From the NCBI RefSeq assembly GCF_000739375.1, contig NZ_CP006704.1:2108001-2172000 (forward strand): a stretch of DNA of 64,000 nucleotides. The letters are read 5' to 3'. Shown here piece after piece: positions 1 to 7,798 of the stretch. The stretch comes from Comamonas testosteroni TK102 (lineage in GTDB: Bacteria > Pseudomonadota > Gammaproteobacteria > Burkholderiales > Burkholderiaceae_C). A program made the position numbers and the translations under genes. The notes under the pieces are model-generated. The model was not told the origin of the DNA, ran no database searches, and saw only the letters and a program-made list of their open reading frames with translations. Numbering within the stretch: the first letter of the stretch is position 1; each line of letters opens with the position of its first letter.

Positions 1-1
1 C

Positions 2-280
2 TGGGTGGGCTCCGTGGCCACACAGGGCAGCGTCGAGCTACGTCCGGCCCGGGGCACCTATCGCTACACCCTGACCTGTGATGTAGCAAGCGGTGCTGCA
101 GGTGCCCAGGTCTCAGCTTCCACCGTGGTCTATGTCAGCACTCCGGCGACCGCCGAGGACGGCAACCAGGTCTCCTACGGCAATGGCGGCGGCGGGCCTC
201 TGGCTTTGTGGCTTTTGGCTCCCTTGGCGGGCCTGGCGGTGTACCGCCGTCGCGAACGCCACTCCCAGACGCTCGGCTGA
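2..280 (+). CDS. C-terminal end of a GlyGly-CTERM-type surface protein (partial)
   Basis: Only the last 92 codons are in the window; the frame is open to the left edge. The visible part is an Ig-like beta-rich segment (TYRYTLTCDV, then ASTVVYVSTP) and a C-terminal sorting signal: a GGGG run, the hydrophobic stretch PLALWLLAPLAGLAVY, then an RRRER basic end. This tripartite tail matches the GlyGly-CTERM class cut by rhombosortase. The tail and the Ig-like part resemble those of the next gene, so the two look like tandem paralogues. A rhombosortase candidate lies at 4239-4829. The upstream domains, and so the function, cannot be told from here. Confidence 0.75.
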   Translation, partial: WVGSVATQGSVELRPARGTYRYTLTCDVASGAAGAQVSASTVVYVSTPATAEDGNQVSYGNGGGGPLALWLLAPLAGLAVYRRRERHSQTLG

Positions 281-320
281 GCGTGTCCTTTTCACATCGT
301 TTTTTACACCAGGAAAGTCA

Positions 321-2228
321 ATGGCAATGAATTCAATCCAACCCGCTCTGCGGCGTGTTGCACGTGTCGCATTTCCCGCTCTGGCACTGGCTCTGCCCTT
401 GGCGCATGCCGTGGCTCAGACGCTGCCAGCCGCCTTCAAGCCCACGGTGTTGCACAAGTTTGGCGGCACCAACAACGGTGGTGCCAAGCCGGCCGTGCCA
501 CCGGTGCTGGCTGCTGACGGCCGCCTCTATGGTCACACTTTCCTGGGCGCGACGGCCGTTGCGCCGGCCTTCTGGGGCCAGGGGACGGTCTATGGCCTCG
601 ACACCACGGGTGCCAACCACCGCTTCGAACTGCTGGGCAGCATCTACCAGGGGTCGACCCCGCTGGTGCCTACGGCCGATGGTGGCTTTCTTGTTGCTGG
701 CAATGGTGCCGTGCCACCGGGTGGCTTTCCCTGGGAAACTGCAGGCGCAGTCTTCAGTATCAAGGGCGGCAAGGCTGTGGCGCTGCCCGCACCCAGCTTC
801 AAGCCACTGGGAACCATGGCCCTCGACACCGCAGGCAATCTCTATATGGGCTCGGGTGAATCGGCATCGGCTTGCGGCGTGAGTACCACGGCCAATATTC
901 TGTGGCGCATGAATGCCGATCAGAGCTACTCCAAGGTGTTGAATTTCTGCGATTACGAGGAGCAACAGGGCAACAAGCAGTTGCATCCCAAGGGAGGTGC
1001 GCCGGTGGCCAGTTTGTGGAGCAGCAAGGACCAGGCCTTGTATGTGCTGACCGGGGTGTCGGCCGATGGGGTGGTGGACAGTACGCTTGCCTCGGACTAC
1101 CAGGGGCGCTCGGTGGGAACGCTGGTCAAGTTGAGTAAGGCGGCCATCGAGGAAGGCGTTGCCGGAAAGGGCGCGCTGGATTCGTCCAAGGTCGAACTGC
1201 TGCACACCTTTATGCGAGCCCGCGATGGTGAGCCAACGGCCAAGGGCGCGCGTGTGTTGGGCATGGTCGAGGCCGGTGAATGGTTGTACGGCACGACGCA
1301 ATTCAATGCGCCCACGGCGGGCAATGCAATGGACAACCGTTACGGCGGCACGATCTGGCGTGTGAAGAAATCGGACCCCAAGAGCTTTGCCGTCGTGCAC
1401 TATTTCCGCGGCGCTGGCACTGTGGCACTCGATGGCACGGCGCAGGCCGACGGTAGCGCTCCATCCGGTCCGCTGGTTCTGGCCGCAGACGGCAATATCT
1501 ACGGAACGACGGCCACCGATGGTTCGACCATGAACACGCCCAAAACCGGCCTGGCCACGCCGTATGGCGCGGGAACTCTGTACCGCATCAAGGTTGGAGC
1601 CACCGCCGATCACGCGGACGACAGCTACGAAGTCCTGCATCGTTTCGATATGGGCAGCGAAGGCGGAAGCTTGACCGGCCTGAGCGCCGGTGCGGTCGCG
1701 GGTGGTGTGCAAAAGCTCTATGGTGCGGCCAACGTCGGTGGTGACGGCCAGCCGGTGACGACGACGGCGGCCGCGCCCGGCAACGGCACGATCTTCTCCT
1801 TTGACGTACCCCTGCCTACAGCGTCATTCAGCGAAGTGCTGACCGCCTCTGTGGCCACGGCTGCTGTCGGATCCACCATTCACCTGAGTTGGGCCACCAA
1901 CCAGGCCAGCAGCTGCACGGCCAGCGGTGCCTGGAGCGGCGCGCAGCAGACCAGCGGGAGCAAGGTGCCCGTGGTACTGGCGGCTGAGGGAGAGAACAGC
2001 TTCAGTCTGACTTGCAGCAGCCAGAACGATGGCCAGCCCGTGACCAGCAAGGTCACGGTGCAGGCCACCGCAGTCACGCAGCCCGGAACGGGTAGCGGCG
2101 GCGGCACAGAGACGGGCAACAGCAGCAATGGCGGCGGCGGAGGAGGTCCTTTGAGCGCCTGGTTGCTGGCGCCGCTGGCGGCACTGGCCTGGGCACGCCG
2201 TCGCAGCTTGAAGTCCTCGCCGAACTGA
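321..2228 (+). CDS. Secreted tandem-repeat (GloVer-like) protein with GlyGly-CTERM sorting signal
   Basis: This 635-residue exported protein starts at ATG 321 behind an AGGAAAG ribosome site; the frame is open upstream but a signal peptide (basic RRVAR, then an Ala/Leu core ending AHAVAQ) begins here. The body has recurring LYGTT/IYGTT/LYGAA-type segments with GG turns spaced through residues 50-490, as in the 'choice-of-anchor tandem repeat GloVer' proteins, probably a propeller-like fold. An Ig-like Cys-containing domain follows (about 500-590). The C-terminus is a poly-Gly run, PLSAWLLAPLAALAW and an Arg cluster, i.e. a rhombosortase substrate signal. Ligand and role are unknown. The likely route is Sec export, trimming by the rhombosortase at 4239-4829, and type II secretion to the surface. 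Confidence 0.8.
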   Translation: MAMNSIQPALRRVARVAFPALALALPLAHAVAQTLPAAFKPTVLHKFGGTNNGGAKPAVPPVLAADGRLYGHTFLGATAVAPAFWGQGTVYGLDTTGANHRFELLGSIYQGSTPLVPTADGGFLVAGNGAVPPGGFPWETAGAVFSIKGGKAVALPAPSFKPLGTMALDTAGNLYMGSGESASACGVSTTANILWRMNADQSYSKVLNFCDYEEQQGNKQLHPKGGAPVASLWSSKDQALYVLTGVSADGVVDSTLASDYQGRSVGTLVKLSKAAIEEGVAGKGALDSSKVELLHTFMRARDGEPTAKGARVLGMVEAGEWLYGTTQFNAPTAGNAMDNRYGGTIWRVKKSDPKSFAVVHYFRGAGTVALDGTAQADGSAPSGPLVLAADGNIYGTTATDGSTMNTPKTGLATPYGAGTLYRIKVGATADHADDSYEVLHRFDMGSEGGSLTGLSAGAVAGGVQKLYGAANVGGDGQPVTTTAAAPGNGTIFSFDVPLPTASFSEVLTASVATAAVGSTIHLSWATNQASSCTASGAWSGAQQTSGSKVPVVLAAEGENSFSLTCSSQNDGQPVTSKVTVQATAVTQPGTGSGGGTETGNSSNGGGGGGPLSAWLLAPLAALAWARRRSLKSSPN

Positions 2229-2307
2229 TGCGAAACCTGGAGCAGGGTGACTCCGGGCTGGACCAGCCCGGAGCTGCTTCGCCATCGAATTGAAGTCAGG
2301 AAATACC

Positions 2308-2922
2308 ATGAATCTGCAAACCAGCCCCTCGAGCGGGGCCCGACTTTCCCAGCGTCTCAAGACGGAGACCGCGCAGCAGCATGAGCGCATGCATGAGCTC
2401 ATGGAGCAAGGCAATCCATTTGCCGATCGCGGCAGCTATGCGCGCTTTGTCGCCGCCCAATACCTGTTCCAGCGCGACGTGGAGCATCTGTTTCAGGATG
2501 CCGCCGTCAAGGCAGCGGTCCCTGACCTGGAAGCGCGCGGGCGTCAGGAGGCTTCGCTGGCGGATCTGGCCGATCTAGGGGCAGAGCTTCCGCAAGGTGC
2601 ACTGGGCAGCGAGGCCGTAGGGATGCCCGAGGCCCTGGGGTGGCTGTATGTGTCGGAGGGCTCGACCCTCGGGGCAGCCTTCCTGTTCAAGGAAGCCAGG
2701 GATCGTCTGGGTTTGTCGGAAACCTTCGGGGCCCGTAATCTGGCGGCCTATCCGCAGGGACGGGCCCTCGCCTGGCGTGCGTTTGTGGCTTCGCTCGACG
2801 CGCCGGAGCTAGCCGATGTCGCAATCCAGGACAAGGTGATTGCCGGTGCCAATGCTGCCTATGACCGCTTTGGCAGCTTGCTGGAGCGCTATTTTCCGCA
2901 GCCTGCAGCCATCGACGCCTGA
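2308..2922 (+). CDS. Biliverdin-producing heme oxygenase
   Basis: This 204-residue cytoplasmic protein fits the bacterial heme oxygenase family, which opens heme to biliverdin, CO and iron. Visible marks are the N-terminal TAQQHERMH segment with the likely axial His25 and the distal-helix motif GWLYVSEGSTLGAAFLF, whose Gly-rich part sits over the heme. ATG 2308 is chosen because AGGA lies 6 nt upstream; an upstream TTG at 2290 has no such site. There is no phytochrome next to it, so a role in iron release from heme is as likely as chromophore supply. Expression and redox partner cannot be judged here. Confidence 0.85.
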   Translation: MNLQTSPSSGARLSQRLKTETAQQHERMHELMEQGNPFADRGSYARFVAAQYLFQRDVEHLFQDAAVKAAVPDLEARGRQEASLADLADLGAELPQGALGSEAVGMPEALGWLYVSEGSTLGAAFLFKEARDRLGLSETFGARNLAAYPQGRALAWRAFVASLDAPELADVAIQDKVIAGANAAYDRFGSLLERYFPQPAAIDA

Positions 2923-2928
2923 GCACTG

Positions 2929-3804
2929 TTGCATACCGTGGTAGCTGGAACGCATTGGCGCAGAAGCGGCCGTTCAAGGCCTTCAACGGCTGGCTCGCCA
3001 TGGCACTGGGCCATGGCGGGAGGGCTGCTCGGCGGCGTGCTGTGCCTGCTGGCCTTTTTTCCCGCGCACTGGCTTGCGGCCCAGGTCGCCATGGCGAGTG
3101 GTCAGCGCATCGCGCTGCAGGACGTGCGAGGCTCCGTCTGGAAGGGGTCCGCAGTGCTGATGCTGGCGGGCGGAGCGGGCAGCCATGATGCGCAAGCCTT
3201 GCCGGGGAGGTTGAGTTGGAGTCTGCATCCGACCCGCAGCAGTGAGGCGCAGGGCCTGAGCCTGCAGGACTGGGGTGTTGGCGTGGCCGTTGAGCATGCT
3301 TGCTGTCAGCGACAAGCGGTGCAACTGCGCTGGCTGCCGTTGAGACGGGTGTTTCAGCTGTCAGGGCTGGACTGGCAACTGCCGGCCCAGCTGCTTGCAG
3401 GCCTGGGTACTCCCTGGAACACGCTGGGCCTGGACGGCCAGCTTCAGCTGTCCTCGTCCTTTCTCCAATGGCCCGAGAGCATGGAGACTGATTCCATGCA
3501 GGGGCGTCTGGAGTTGAAGGCCTTGTCGCTGTCTTCCCGACTCTCCACGCTGCGCCCGCTGGGAAGCTATCGCATGGCACTTGTCGCTCAGCGCACAGGT
3601 GTGGGCCCGGGCTTTGAGCTGCAGACGCTGCAAGGTGCGCTGCAACTGAGCGGGAAAGGCCAGCAGCTTGCGGGTCGCTGGCGCTTTCAAGGACTGGCCG
3701 GGGCCGAGCCCGGACAGGACGCGGCGCTGGCCAATATATTGAACCTGATAGGAAATCGCGGCGGCGATATCGCATGGAGCATCGTGCGTTCTCCGCCTCC
3801 CTGA
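2929..3804 (+). CDS. gspN: Type II secretion system protein N (GspN) candidate
   Basis: This protein of up to 291 residues has one N-terminal membrane segment (GGLLGGVLCLLAFFPAHWLA) followed by a periplasmic region with GSVWKGSAVLML, a sequence typical of GspN, the inner-membrane/periplasmic accessory of type II secretion. Most gsp genes are elsewhere; here it stands alone between a heme oxygenase and a membrane-protein pair that ends in a rhombosortase. That context suits a protein-export role, because GlyGly-CTERM substrates are usually type II cargo. The start is uncertain: TTG 2929 gives the longest form, GTG 2938 and ATG 3013 are alternatives and none has a clear ribosome site. Divergence in this family is high, so the name is moderately secure. 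Confidence 0.65.
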   Translation: MHTVVAGTHWRRSGRSRPSTAGSPWHWAMAGGLLGGVLCLLAFFPAHWLAAQVAMASGQRIALQDVRGSVWKGSAVLMLAGGAGSHDAQALPGRLSWSLHPTRSSEAQGLSLQDWGVGVAVEHACCQRQAVQLRWLPLRRVFQLSGLDWQLPAQLLAGLGTPWNTLGLDGQLQLSSSFLQWPESMETDSMQGRLELKALSLSSRLSTLRPLGSYRMALVAQRTGVGPGFELQTLQGALQLSGKGQQLAGRWRFQGLAGAEPGQDAALANILNLIGNRGGDIAWSIVRSPPP

Positions 3805-3807
3805 TCC

Positions 3808-4242
3808 ATGACAGAACCATCCTCATCCGCCGACTTCCCGACCCCAAGGCCAGAAGACTTGCATAAGCGTCTTTCCCTGCCCCTGCGTTGTCTTTTGATG
3901 GTCTTCGCCGTTCTCTGCGTGATATTGGGCTTGATCGGTGCCGTGGTGCCCGGCATGCCGACGACCGTGTTTATCCTGATGGCCGCCTGGGCGGCGGTAC
4001 GCAGCTCGCCCAGGCTTCACGGCTGGCTGTATGCCCACTCCCTGTTCGGCCCCATGTTGCGCAACTGGGATGATGGCGGGCAGGTAAGCCGCCGCGTCAA
4101 ATGGATGGCCAGTGCCAGCATGGTGCTCAGCTCTGCGCTGATCTTTCATGTCGCCGAGAACCCGTGGCTGAGCGCATCGGCGGTGGCAGTCATGGCCTGC
4201 GTGCAGATCTGGCTGTGGCTCAGGCCCGAGCCCCAGGGATGA
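3808..4242 (+). CDS. YbaN-family (DUF454) inner-membrane protein
   Basis: This 144-residue protein has a basic N-terminus, then three to four predicted membrane segments, and carries the DUF454 signature GAVVPGMPTT followed by FILMAAWAAVRSSPRLHGWL. The biochemical role of the family is unknown. Its ATG sits 3 nt after the stop of the gspN-like gene, and its own stop overlaps the ATG of the rhombosortase gene (ATGA), so the three are probably translated from one transcript. Confidence 0.85.
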   Translation: MTEPSSSADFPTPRPEDLHKRLSLPLRCLLMVFAVLCVILGLIGAVVPGMPTTVFILMAAWAAVRSSPRLHGWLYAHSLFGPMLRNWDDGGQVSRRVKWMASASMVLSSALIFHVAENPWLSASAVAVMACVQIWLWLRPEPQG

Positions 4243-4829
4243 AGTCCGGCCCGGGAGCTCTCTCGGCGAGGCAGTGTGCGCTGCTGATGTGCATGCTGAT
4301 GGCCTTGCTGCAGGCCCTGCCTGCTGCATGGCGAGGACTGCTGCGCTATGAGACAGCGGCACTTGCCGATGGGCAATGGTGGAGGCTGCTGTCGGCGCAC
4401 TGGGTGCACCTGAGCTGGGCTCATGCCGCAATCAATGCCTGCGGCTTGCTGCTGTGCTGCTCTTTCGCGGATGCAAGCTGGACGGCAAGGCGTCTGCTGG
4501 CCTGCATGGGCTCTCTGGCCGTTCTGGTCTCTTTGCTGTTGTGGTTCACCTCGCCTCAGGTGAGCGACTATGTCGGCATGTCGGGCCTGCTCTACGGACT
4601 GATGGTCTGGATTCTCCTGCCGCCGGTGTTGCTTCGTCGAGATCTTCCGGCCGCCACCGTGTTGCTGCTTGTCATGGGCTGGCTGGCCTGGCAGTCCTGG
4701 GCCGGCCCCGATCCGCGCGAACAGAAATTGATCGGTGGCTATATCGTCACACAGGCGCACTGGTTCGGGCTTCTGGGCGGAATCCTCGGCGCCTTGAACA
4801 GCTGCCGCAGCCAGTTGGTTCAGCGATGA
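4239..4829 (+). CDS. rrtA: Rhombosortase, GlyGly-CTERM-processing rhomboid protease
   Basis: This 196-residue polytopic membrane protein is a short rhomboid. The serine nucleophile motif GMSG is at 113-116 (Ser115) and the catalytic His174 is in QAHWFG; the HWVHLSWAHAAINA stretch (54-67) is the conserved His/Asn region. The small six-helix form without extra domains is typical of rhombosortases, which cut proteins with a C-terminal Gly-Gly/hydrophobic/Arg tail during surface delivery. Two such tails are encoded 2-4 kb upstream. The ATG overlaps the preceding stop by 4 nt. An ordinary rhomboid without this specificity is the main alternative, but the neighbouring substrates make it less likely. 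Confidence 0.8.
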   Translation: MKSGPGALSARQCALLMCMLMALLQALPAAWRGLLRYETAALADGQWWRLLSAHWVHLSWAHAAINACGLLLCCSFADASWTARRLLACMGSLAVLVSLLLWFTSPQVSDYVGMSGLLYGLMVWILLPPVLLRRDLPAATVLLLVMGWLAWQSWAGPDPREQKLIGGYIVTQAHWFGLLGGILGALNSCRSQLVQR

Positions 4830-5049
4830 ACTGCTGCCGCGAGCTGCCAGCAGCCGCGTTGCTATGCTGGCGACCTTGGCCGATGCCTTGAGCCCGTTTT
4901 CACGCTCCTGGCAGTAGCCAGACACCACCATGGGCTGGCTCCCTGTAACGTCTGCGACGGTATCGATTCCGAACAATTGTCAGCATTGGCCTGCAGACTT
5001 CGGAGTTGCAACGCACAATGCCATCCTGTGTTTTTTTACCGTCGTGATC

Positions 5050-6030
5050 ATGTCCGATTCCTCTGCGGCTTTGCCAGCCAGTCTGACACCTTCCATGCGC
5101 GATGTGCTGCGCCGCATGGAGCGGGCCGCGCGCACTCCCATGCACGAGCTCGGCGCGGAAGCTGCCAAGGCGGCCTATGAGGCTGGCGCCGGCGTGCTTG
5201 AAATTCCCAAGCAGGCCTTGCCCCGTGTGGAGGAGCTGCAGATTCCCGCACGCGACGGAGCGAATCTGCCGGCCCGCCTCTATGCACCTGTGACCCGCGA
5301 TGAAGCCCCAGCTGCTGGCTTGCCTGCGCTGCTGTATCTGCACGGTGGCGGCTTTACGGTGGGCAGTGTGGCCACGCATGACCAGCTTTGCCGTCAGCTC
5401 GCACACCTGGCGGGCTGCATGGTCGTGTCGCTGGACTATCGCCTGGCGCCGCATTTCAAGTTTCCCGTCGCACATGACGATGCCTGGGACGCGCTGCAGT
5501 GGCTGGCAGCCCATGCGCAAAGCCTGGGGGCAGACGGCAGCCGCCTGGCTGTCGGCGGCGACAGCGCCGGCGGTACGCTGGCGGCAGCCTGTGCCATCGA
5601 AGCACGCAACACCGGCCTCAAGCTGGCCTTGCAGCTGCTGATCTATCCCGGCACCACGGCGCACCAGGACACCGACTCTCATCGCCGCTTTGCCCATGGA
5701 CTGGTGCTTGAAGAGGCTTCCATCACCTGGTTTTTTGCGCAATATATCGCCAGGCGCCAGGACCGCGAGGATTGGCGCTTCGCTCCCTTGCTGGCGCCCG
5801 ATGTCGACGATATCGCACCTGCCTGGATCGGTCTGGCAGAGTGCGACCCCCTGGTGGACGAAGGCGTGGAATATGCTGACAAGTTGCGCATGGCGGGCGT
5901 GGCCGTGGATCTGGAAATCTACAAGGGCGTGACCCATGAGTTCGTCAAGATGGGGCGCGTGATTGCCGAGGCGCGTCAGGCGCACCGGGACATGGCGCAA
6001 GCCTTGCGCGGCGCGTTTGGATTGAATTGA
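5050..6030 (+). CDS. Alpha/beta hydrolase, hormone-sensitive-lipase-like esterase
   Basis: This 326-residue cytoplasmic hydrolase has the oxyanion motif HGGG (98-101), nucleophile GDSAG (Ser172), and likely Asp266 (ECDPLVDE) and His296 (VTHEF) completing the triad. That pattern is the HSL/GDSAG family, which usually cuts short-chain acyl or aryl esters. ATG 5050 is chosen over the frame-open ATG 4930 because homology-like sequence begins there and the extra 40 residues look non-coding. It lies 16 nt before a thioesterase-acetyltransferase fusion on the same strand, so the pair may form a transcription unit. The real substrate cannot be read from the sequence. Confidence 0.88.
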   Translation: MSDSSAALPASLTPSMRDVLRRMERAARTPMHELGAEAAKAAYEAGAGVLEIPKQALPRVEELQIPARDGANLPARLYAPVTRDEAPAAGLPALLYLHGGGFTVGSVATHDQLCRQLAHLAGCMVVSLDYRLAPHFKFPVAHDDAWDALQWLAAHAQSLGADGSRLAVGGDSAGGTLAAACAIEARNTGLKLALQLLIYPGTTAHQDTDSHRRFAHGLVLEEASITWFFAQYIARRQDREDWRFAPLLAPDVDDIAPAWIGLAECDPLVDEGVEYADKLRMAGVAVDLEIYKGVTHEFVKMGRVIAEARQAHRDMAQALRGAFGLN

Positions 6031-6046
6031 AACCAGAGTAAGAACT

Positions 6047-6904
6047 ATGAATCGACAGGACTTTCGCAGCTTTACACGTATCGAGGTGCGCTGGGCCGAG
6101 GTGGACGCGCAGAAGATTGTTTTCAACGCTCACTATCTGATGTATGCCGATGTGGCCATCACCAACTACTGGCGCCAGCTGGCCATTCCCTATGAGGCCG
6201 GCTTTGCATCGCTCGGCGGCGAGCTGTTTGTGAAAAAGGCCAGCACGGTCTATCACGGCTCGGCCACTTTGGGCGATGTGCTGGATGTCGGCATCCGCTG
6301 CGTCAAACAGGGCAATACCTCGCTGCAGTTCGAGGCAGGCATCTTCCGGGGCATGGAGCTGCTCAACACCGTGGAGCTGATCTATGTGTTTGCCGACGCG
6401 GCGACGCAGACCCCCAGGCCCGTGCCTCAGGCCATGCGGGATCTGCTCACTGCCTATGAAGCAGGACAGGAGGTCGTCACGCTGCGCTCGGGCAGCTGGA
6501 ACGACCTGGGGCGTGACGCGGAGCGCCTGCGCCTGGCCGTGTTTGTGCGCGAGCAGGGTGTGCCGCGTGAGATCGAGATTGACGAGCTCGACCCTGTGGC
6601 GCGTCATGTGGTGCTGTTCAACGGCTTGAACCAGCCCGTGGCCACGGGAAGGCTGGTCAGCGATGCGCCGGGCGTGGGGCGTATCGGCCGCATGGCTGTG
6701 GATCGCAGCGTGCGCGGCGGCCGCTGGGGGCGCATGGTGCTCGAGAGCCTGATGGATGCAGCGCGCGATCGCGGCGACAAGGAAATCGTGCTGCACGCGC
6801 AGCGCCATGCCGAAGTCTTCTATCTGCGTGCAGGCTTTACGCCGGTCGGCGAGCCTTATGAGGAGGCCGGCATTCCCCACATCACGATGCGCAGAGTGCT
6901 GTGA
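6047..6904 (+). CDS. Fusion of YbgC-type acyl-CoA thioesterase and GNAT acetyltransferase
   Basis: The 285-residue product carries two domains. Residues 1-135 are a 4-hydroxybenzoyl-CoA-type hotdog thioesterase (VRWAEVDAQKIVFNAHY: the Asp/His pattern of YbgC-like enzymes). Residues 145-285 are a GNAT N-acetyltransferase with the acetyl-CoA-binding segment around RGGRWGRMV and the strand RRHAEVFYLRAGF-like end (QRHAEVFYLRAGFTPVG). No stop or frameshift lies between them, so it is a genuine fusion. An obvious reading is that both halves use acyl-CoA, but the shared substrate is unknown. ATG 6047 follows a GAGTAAGAAC leader with a weak ribosome site. Confidence 0.85.
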   Translation: MNRQDFRSFTRIEVRWAEVDAQKIVFNAHYLMYADVAITNYWRQLAIPYEAGFASLGGELFVKKASTVYHGSATLGDVLDVGIRCVKQGNTSLQFEAGIFRGMELLNTVELIYVFADAATQTPRPVPQAMRDLLTAYEAGQEVVTLRSGSWNDLGRDAERLRLAVFVREQGVPREIEIDELDPVARHVVLFNGLNQPVATGRLVSDAPGVGRIGRMAVDRSVRGGRWGRMVLESLMDAARDRGDKEIVLHAQRHAEVFYLRAGFTPVGEPYEEAGIPHITMRRVL

Positions 6905-6966
6905 TACAGCTGTTTTGATAGCTTGCAACGCTTTATCTGCAAGCGTTAAAGCCCGATTTTATGCTT
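6905..6966. repeat. Dispersed Comamonadaceae intergenic repeat (family A)
   Basis: The stretch begins with GCTGTTTTGATAGC, passes a GCAACGC...GCAAGCGTT stem and ends AAGCCCGATTTTATGCTTGA. The TTTGATAGC core recurs near 15872, 39365 and twice around 46762-46847. It lies directly after the stop of the fusion gene. Confidence 0.5.
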
Positions 6967-6983
6967 GATGCGAAGGAACGCCC

Positions 6984-7064
6984 ATGGCAAGAATCATGAC
7001 CGTCCTCTGTCTGGTCGGGGTGGCGGCGGCTGCCTATGTGGCTTATCGCTACGGGGTGTTCTGA
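6984..7064 (+). CDS. Small single-span membrane protein (26 residues)
   Basis: A 26-codon frame begins at ATG 6984 with AAGGA 6 nt upstream. The product MARIMTVLCLVGVAAAAYVA plus YRYGVF has one hydrophobic helix and a short basic/aromatic end. No function is known to me. The good ribosome site and the clean single-pass topology support translation; the small size means chance cannot be excluded. Confidence 0.5.
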   Translation: MARIMTVLCLVGVAAAAYVAYRYGVF

Positions 7065-7115
7065 GCCCCAGCGGCTGAAGGAGAGCGCCACCCGCTGGCG
7101 GGAGCGCTCTGCGGC

Positions 7116-7140
7116 GGCCTGCTTCGCAGGCCTTGTCGCA
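7116..7140. terminator. Hairpin between convergent genes
   Basis: GGCCTGC-TTC-GCAGGCC makes a perfect 7-bp stem between the small membrane gene and the oppositely oriented GlcG/HbpS gene. The following T-run is weak (TTGTCG). A larger partial stem lies just before it (7083-7110). Confidence 0.45.
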
Positions 7141-7184
7141 CGCAGGCTCGAACGCAGTTCTTTCTCACCTGCGTGCCGGGGGCA

Positions 7185-7679
7185 TTACTGCAACTGATCC
7201 TTCAGCGCGGTGATGGCCTTCTGGGCGCAGGCTTCGTCCAGATGGCCGCCAGGCGCACCGGCTACGCCAATGGCACCAATGGTTTCATTGCCGGTCTTCA
7301 GGGGCACGCCGCCACCCAGTACCAGGAAGCCGGGGATATGCGCCATGCCGGCTGCATCGGGATTGGACTGAATGGCCTTGGCGATGCCGCTGGTGGGGTT
7401 GCGCGACGACGCCGAGGTGAAGGCCTTGGCGCGCGAGGCTTCGACGGTATGAGGGCCGGCGCCGTCGGCACGCACCATGGCCAGCAGCACGCCCGAGCGG
7501 TCCAGCACCGAGGCGCTGACGTTATAGCCGTCGGCGCTGCAGGCCGCCACGGTCTGCTGGGCCAGCTGCAAGGCAGTGGCGCTGGCGATGCTGCGGGTGG
7601 AAACGGTGGCTGCGGAAGCGGCGGCGGCGGCGGCCAGGGCCAGGGTGCAGAAGGCGATGTTGCGCAGGCGTTGGTTCAT
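7185..7679 (-). CDS. Exported GlcG/HbpS-family protein
   Basis: The 164-residue protein has a signal peptide (MNQRLRNIAF, then an Ala-rich core ending ASAATV) and the full GlcG/HbpS (DUF336) domain: ALQLAQQTVAACSADGYNVS, then GVLLAMVRADGAGPHTVEAS and GAIGVAGAPGGHLDEACA. Family members bind heme or act as small periplasmic ligand-binding proteins; the exact ligand is not evident. ATG 7679 has AAGGAG upstream on this strand, while the longer frame to 7757 lacks one. It is transcribed toward the upstream cluster and stands alone. Confidence 0.85.
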   Translation of the reverse strand: MNQRLRNIAFCTLALAAAAAASAATVSTRSIASATALQLAQQTVAACSADGYNVSASVLDRSGVLLAMVRADGAGPHTVEASRAKAFTSASSRNPTSGIAKAIQSNPDAAGMAHIPGFLVLGGGVPLKTGNETIGAIGVAGAPGGHLDEACAQKAITALKDQLQ

Positions 7680-7798
7680 GTCAAAGCTCCTTGTGGATGG
7701 GGGTGAACAAGCGATGACAGAACTGTAAGCAGGGCTGCTTTCGGCGCCCATTCGCAAGGCAACGGATGGTCATCGGTAATCCTACCGAGTCGGGCCGC

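Noticed and set aside
93..320. Upstream extension of the GloVer-like gene
   Set aside because: The extra residues overlap the end of the previous gene in another frame and lack protein character; the signal peptide and ribosome site fix the start at 321.
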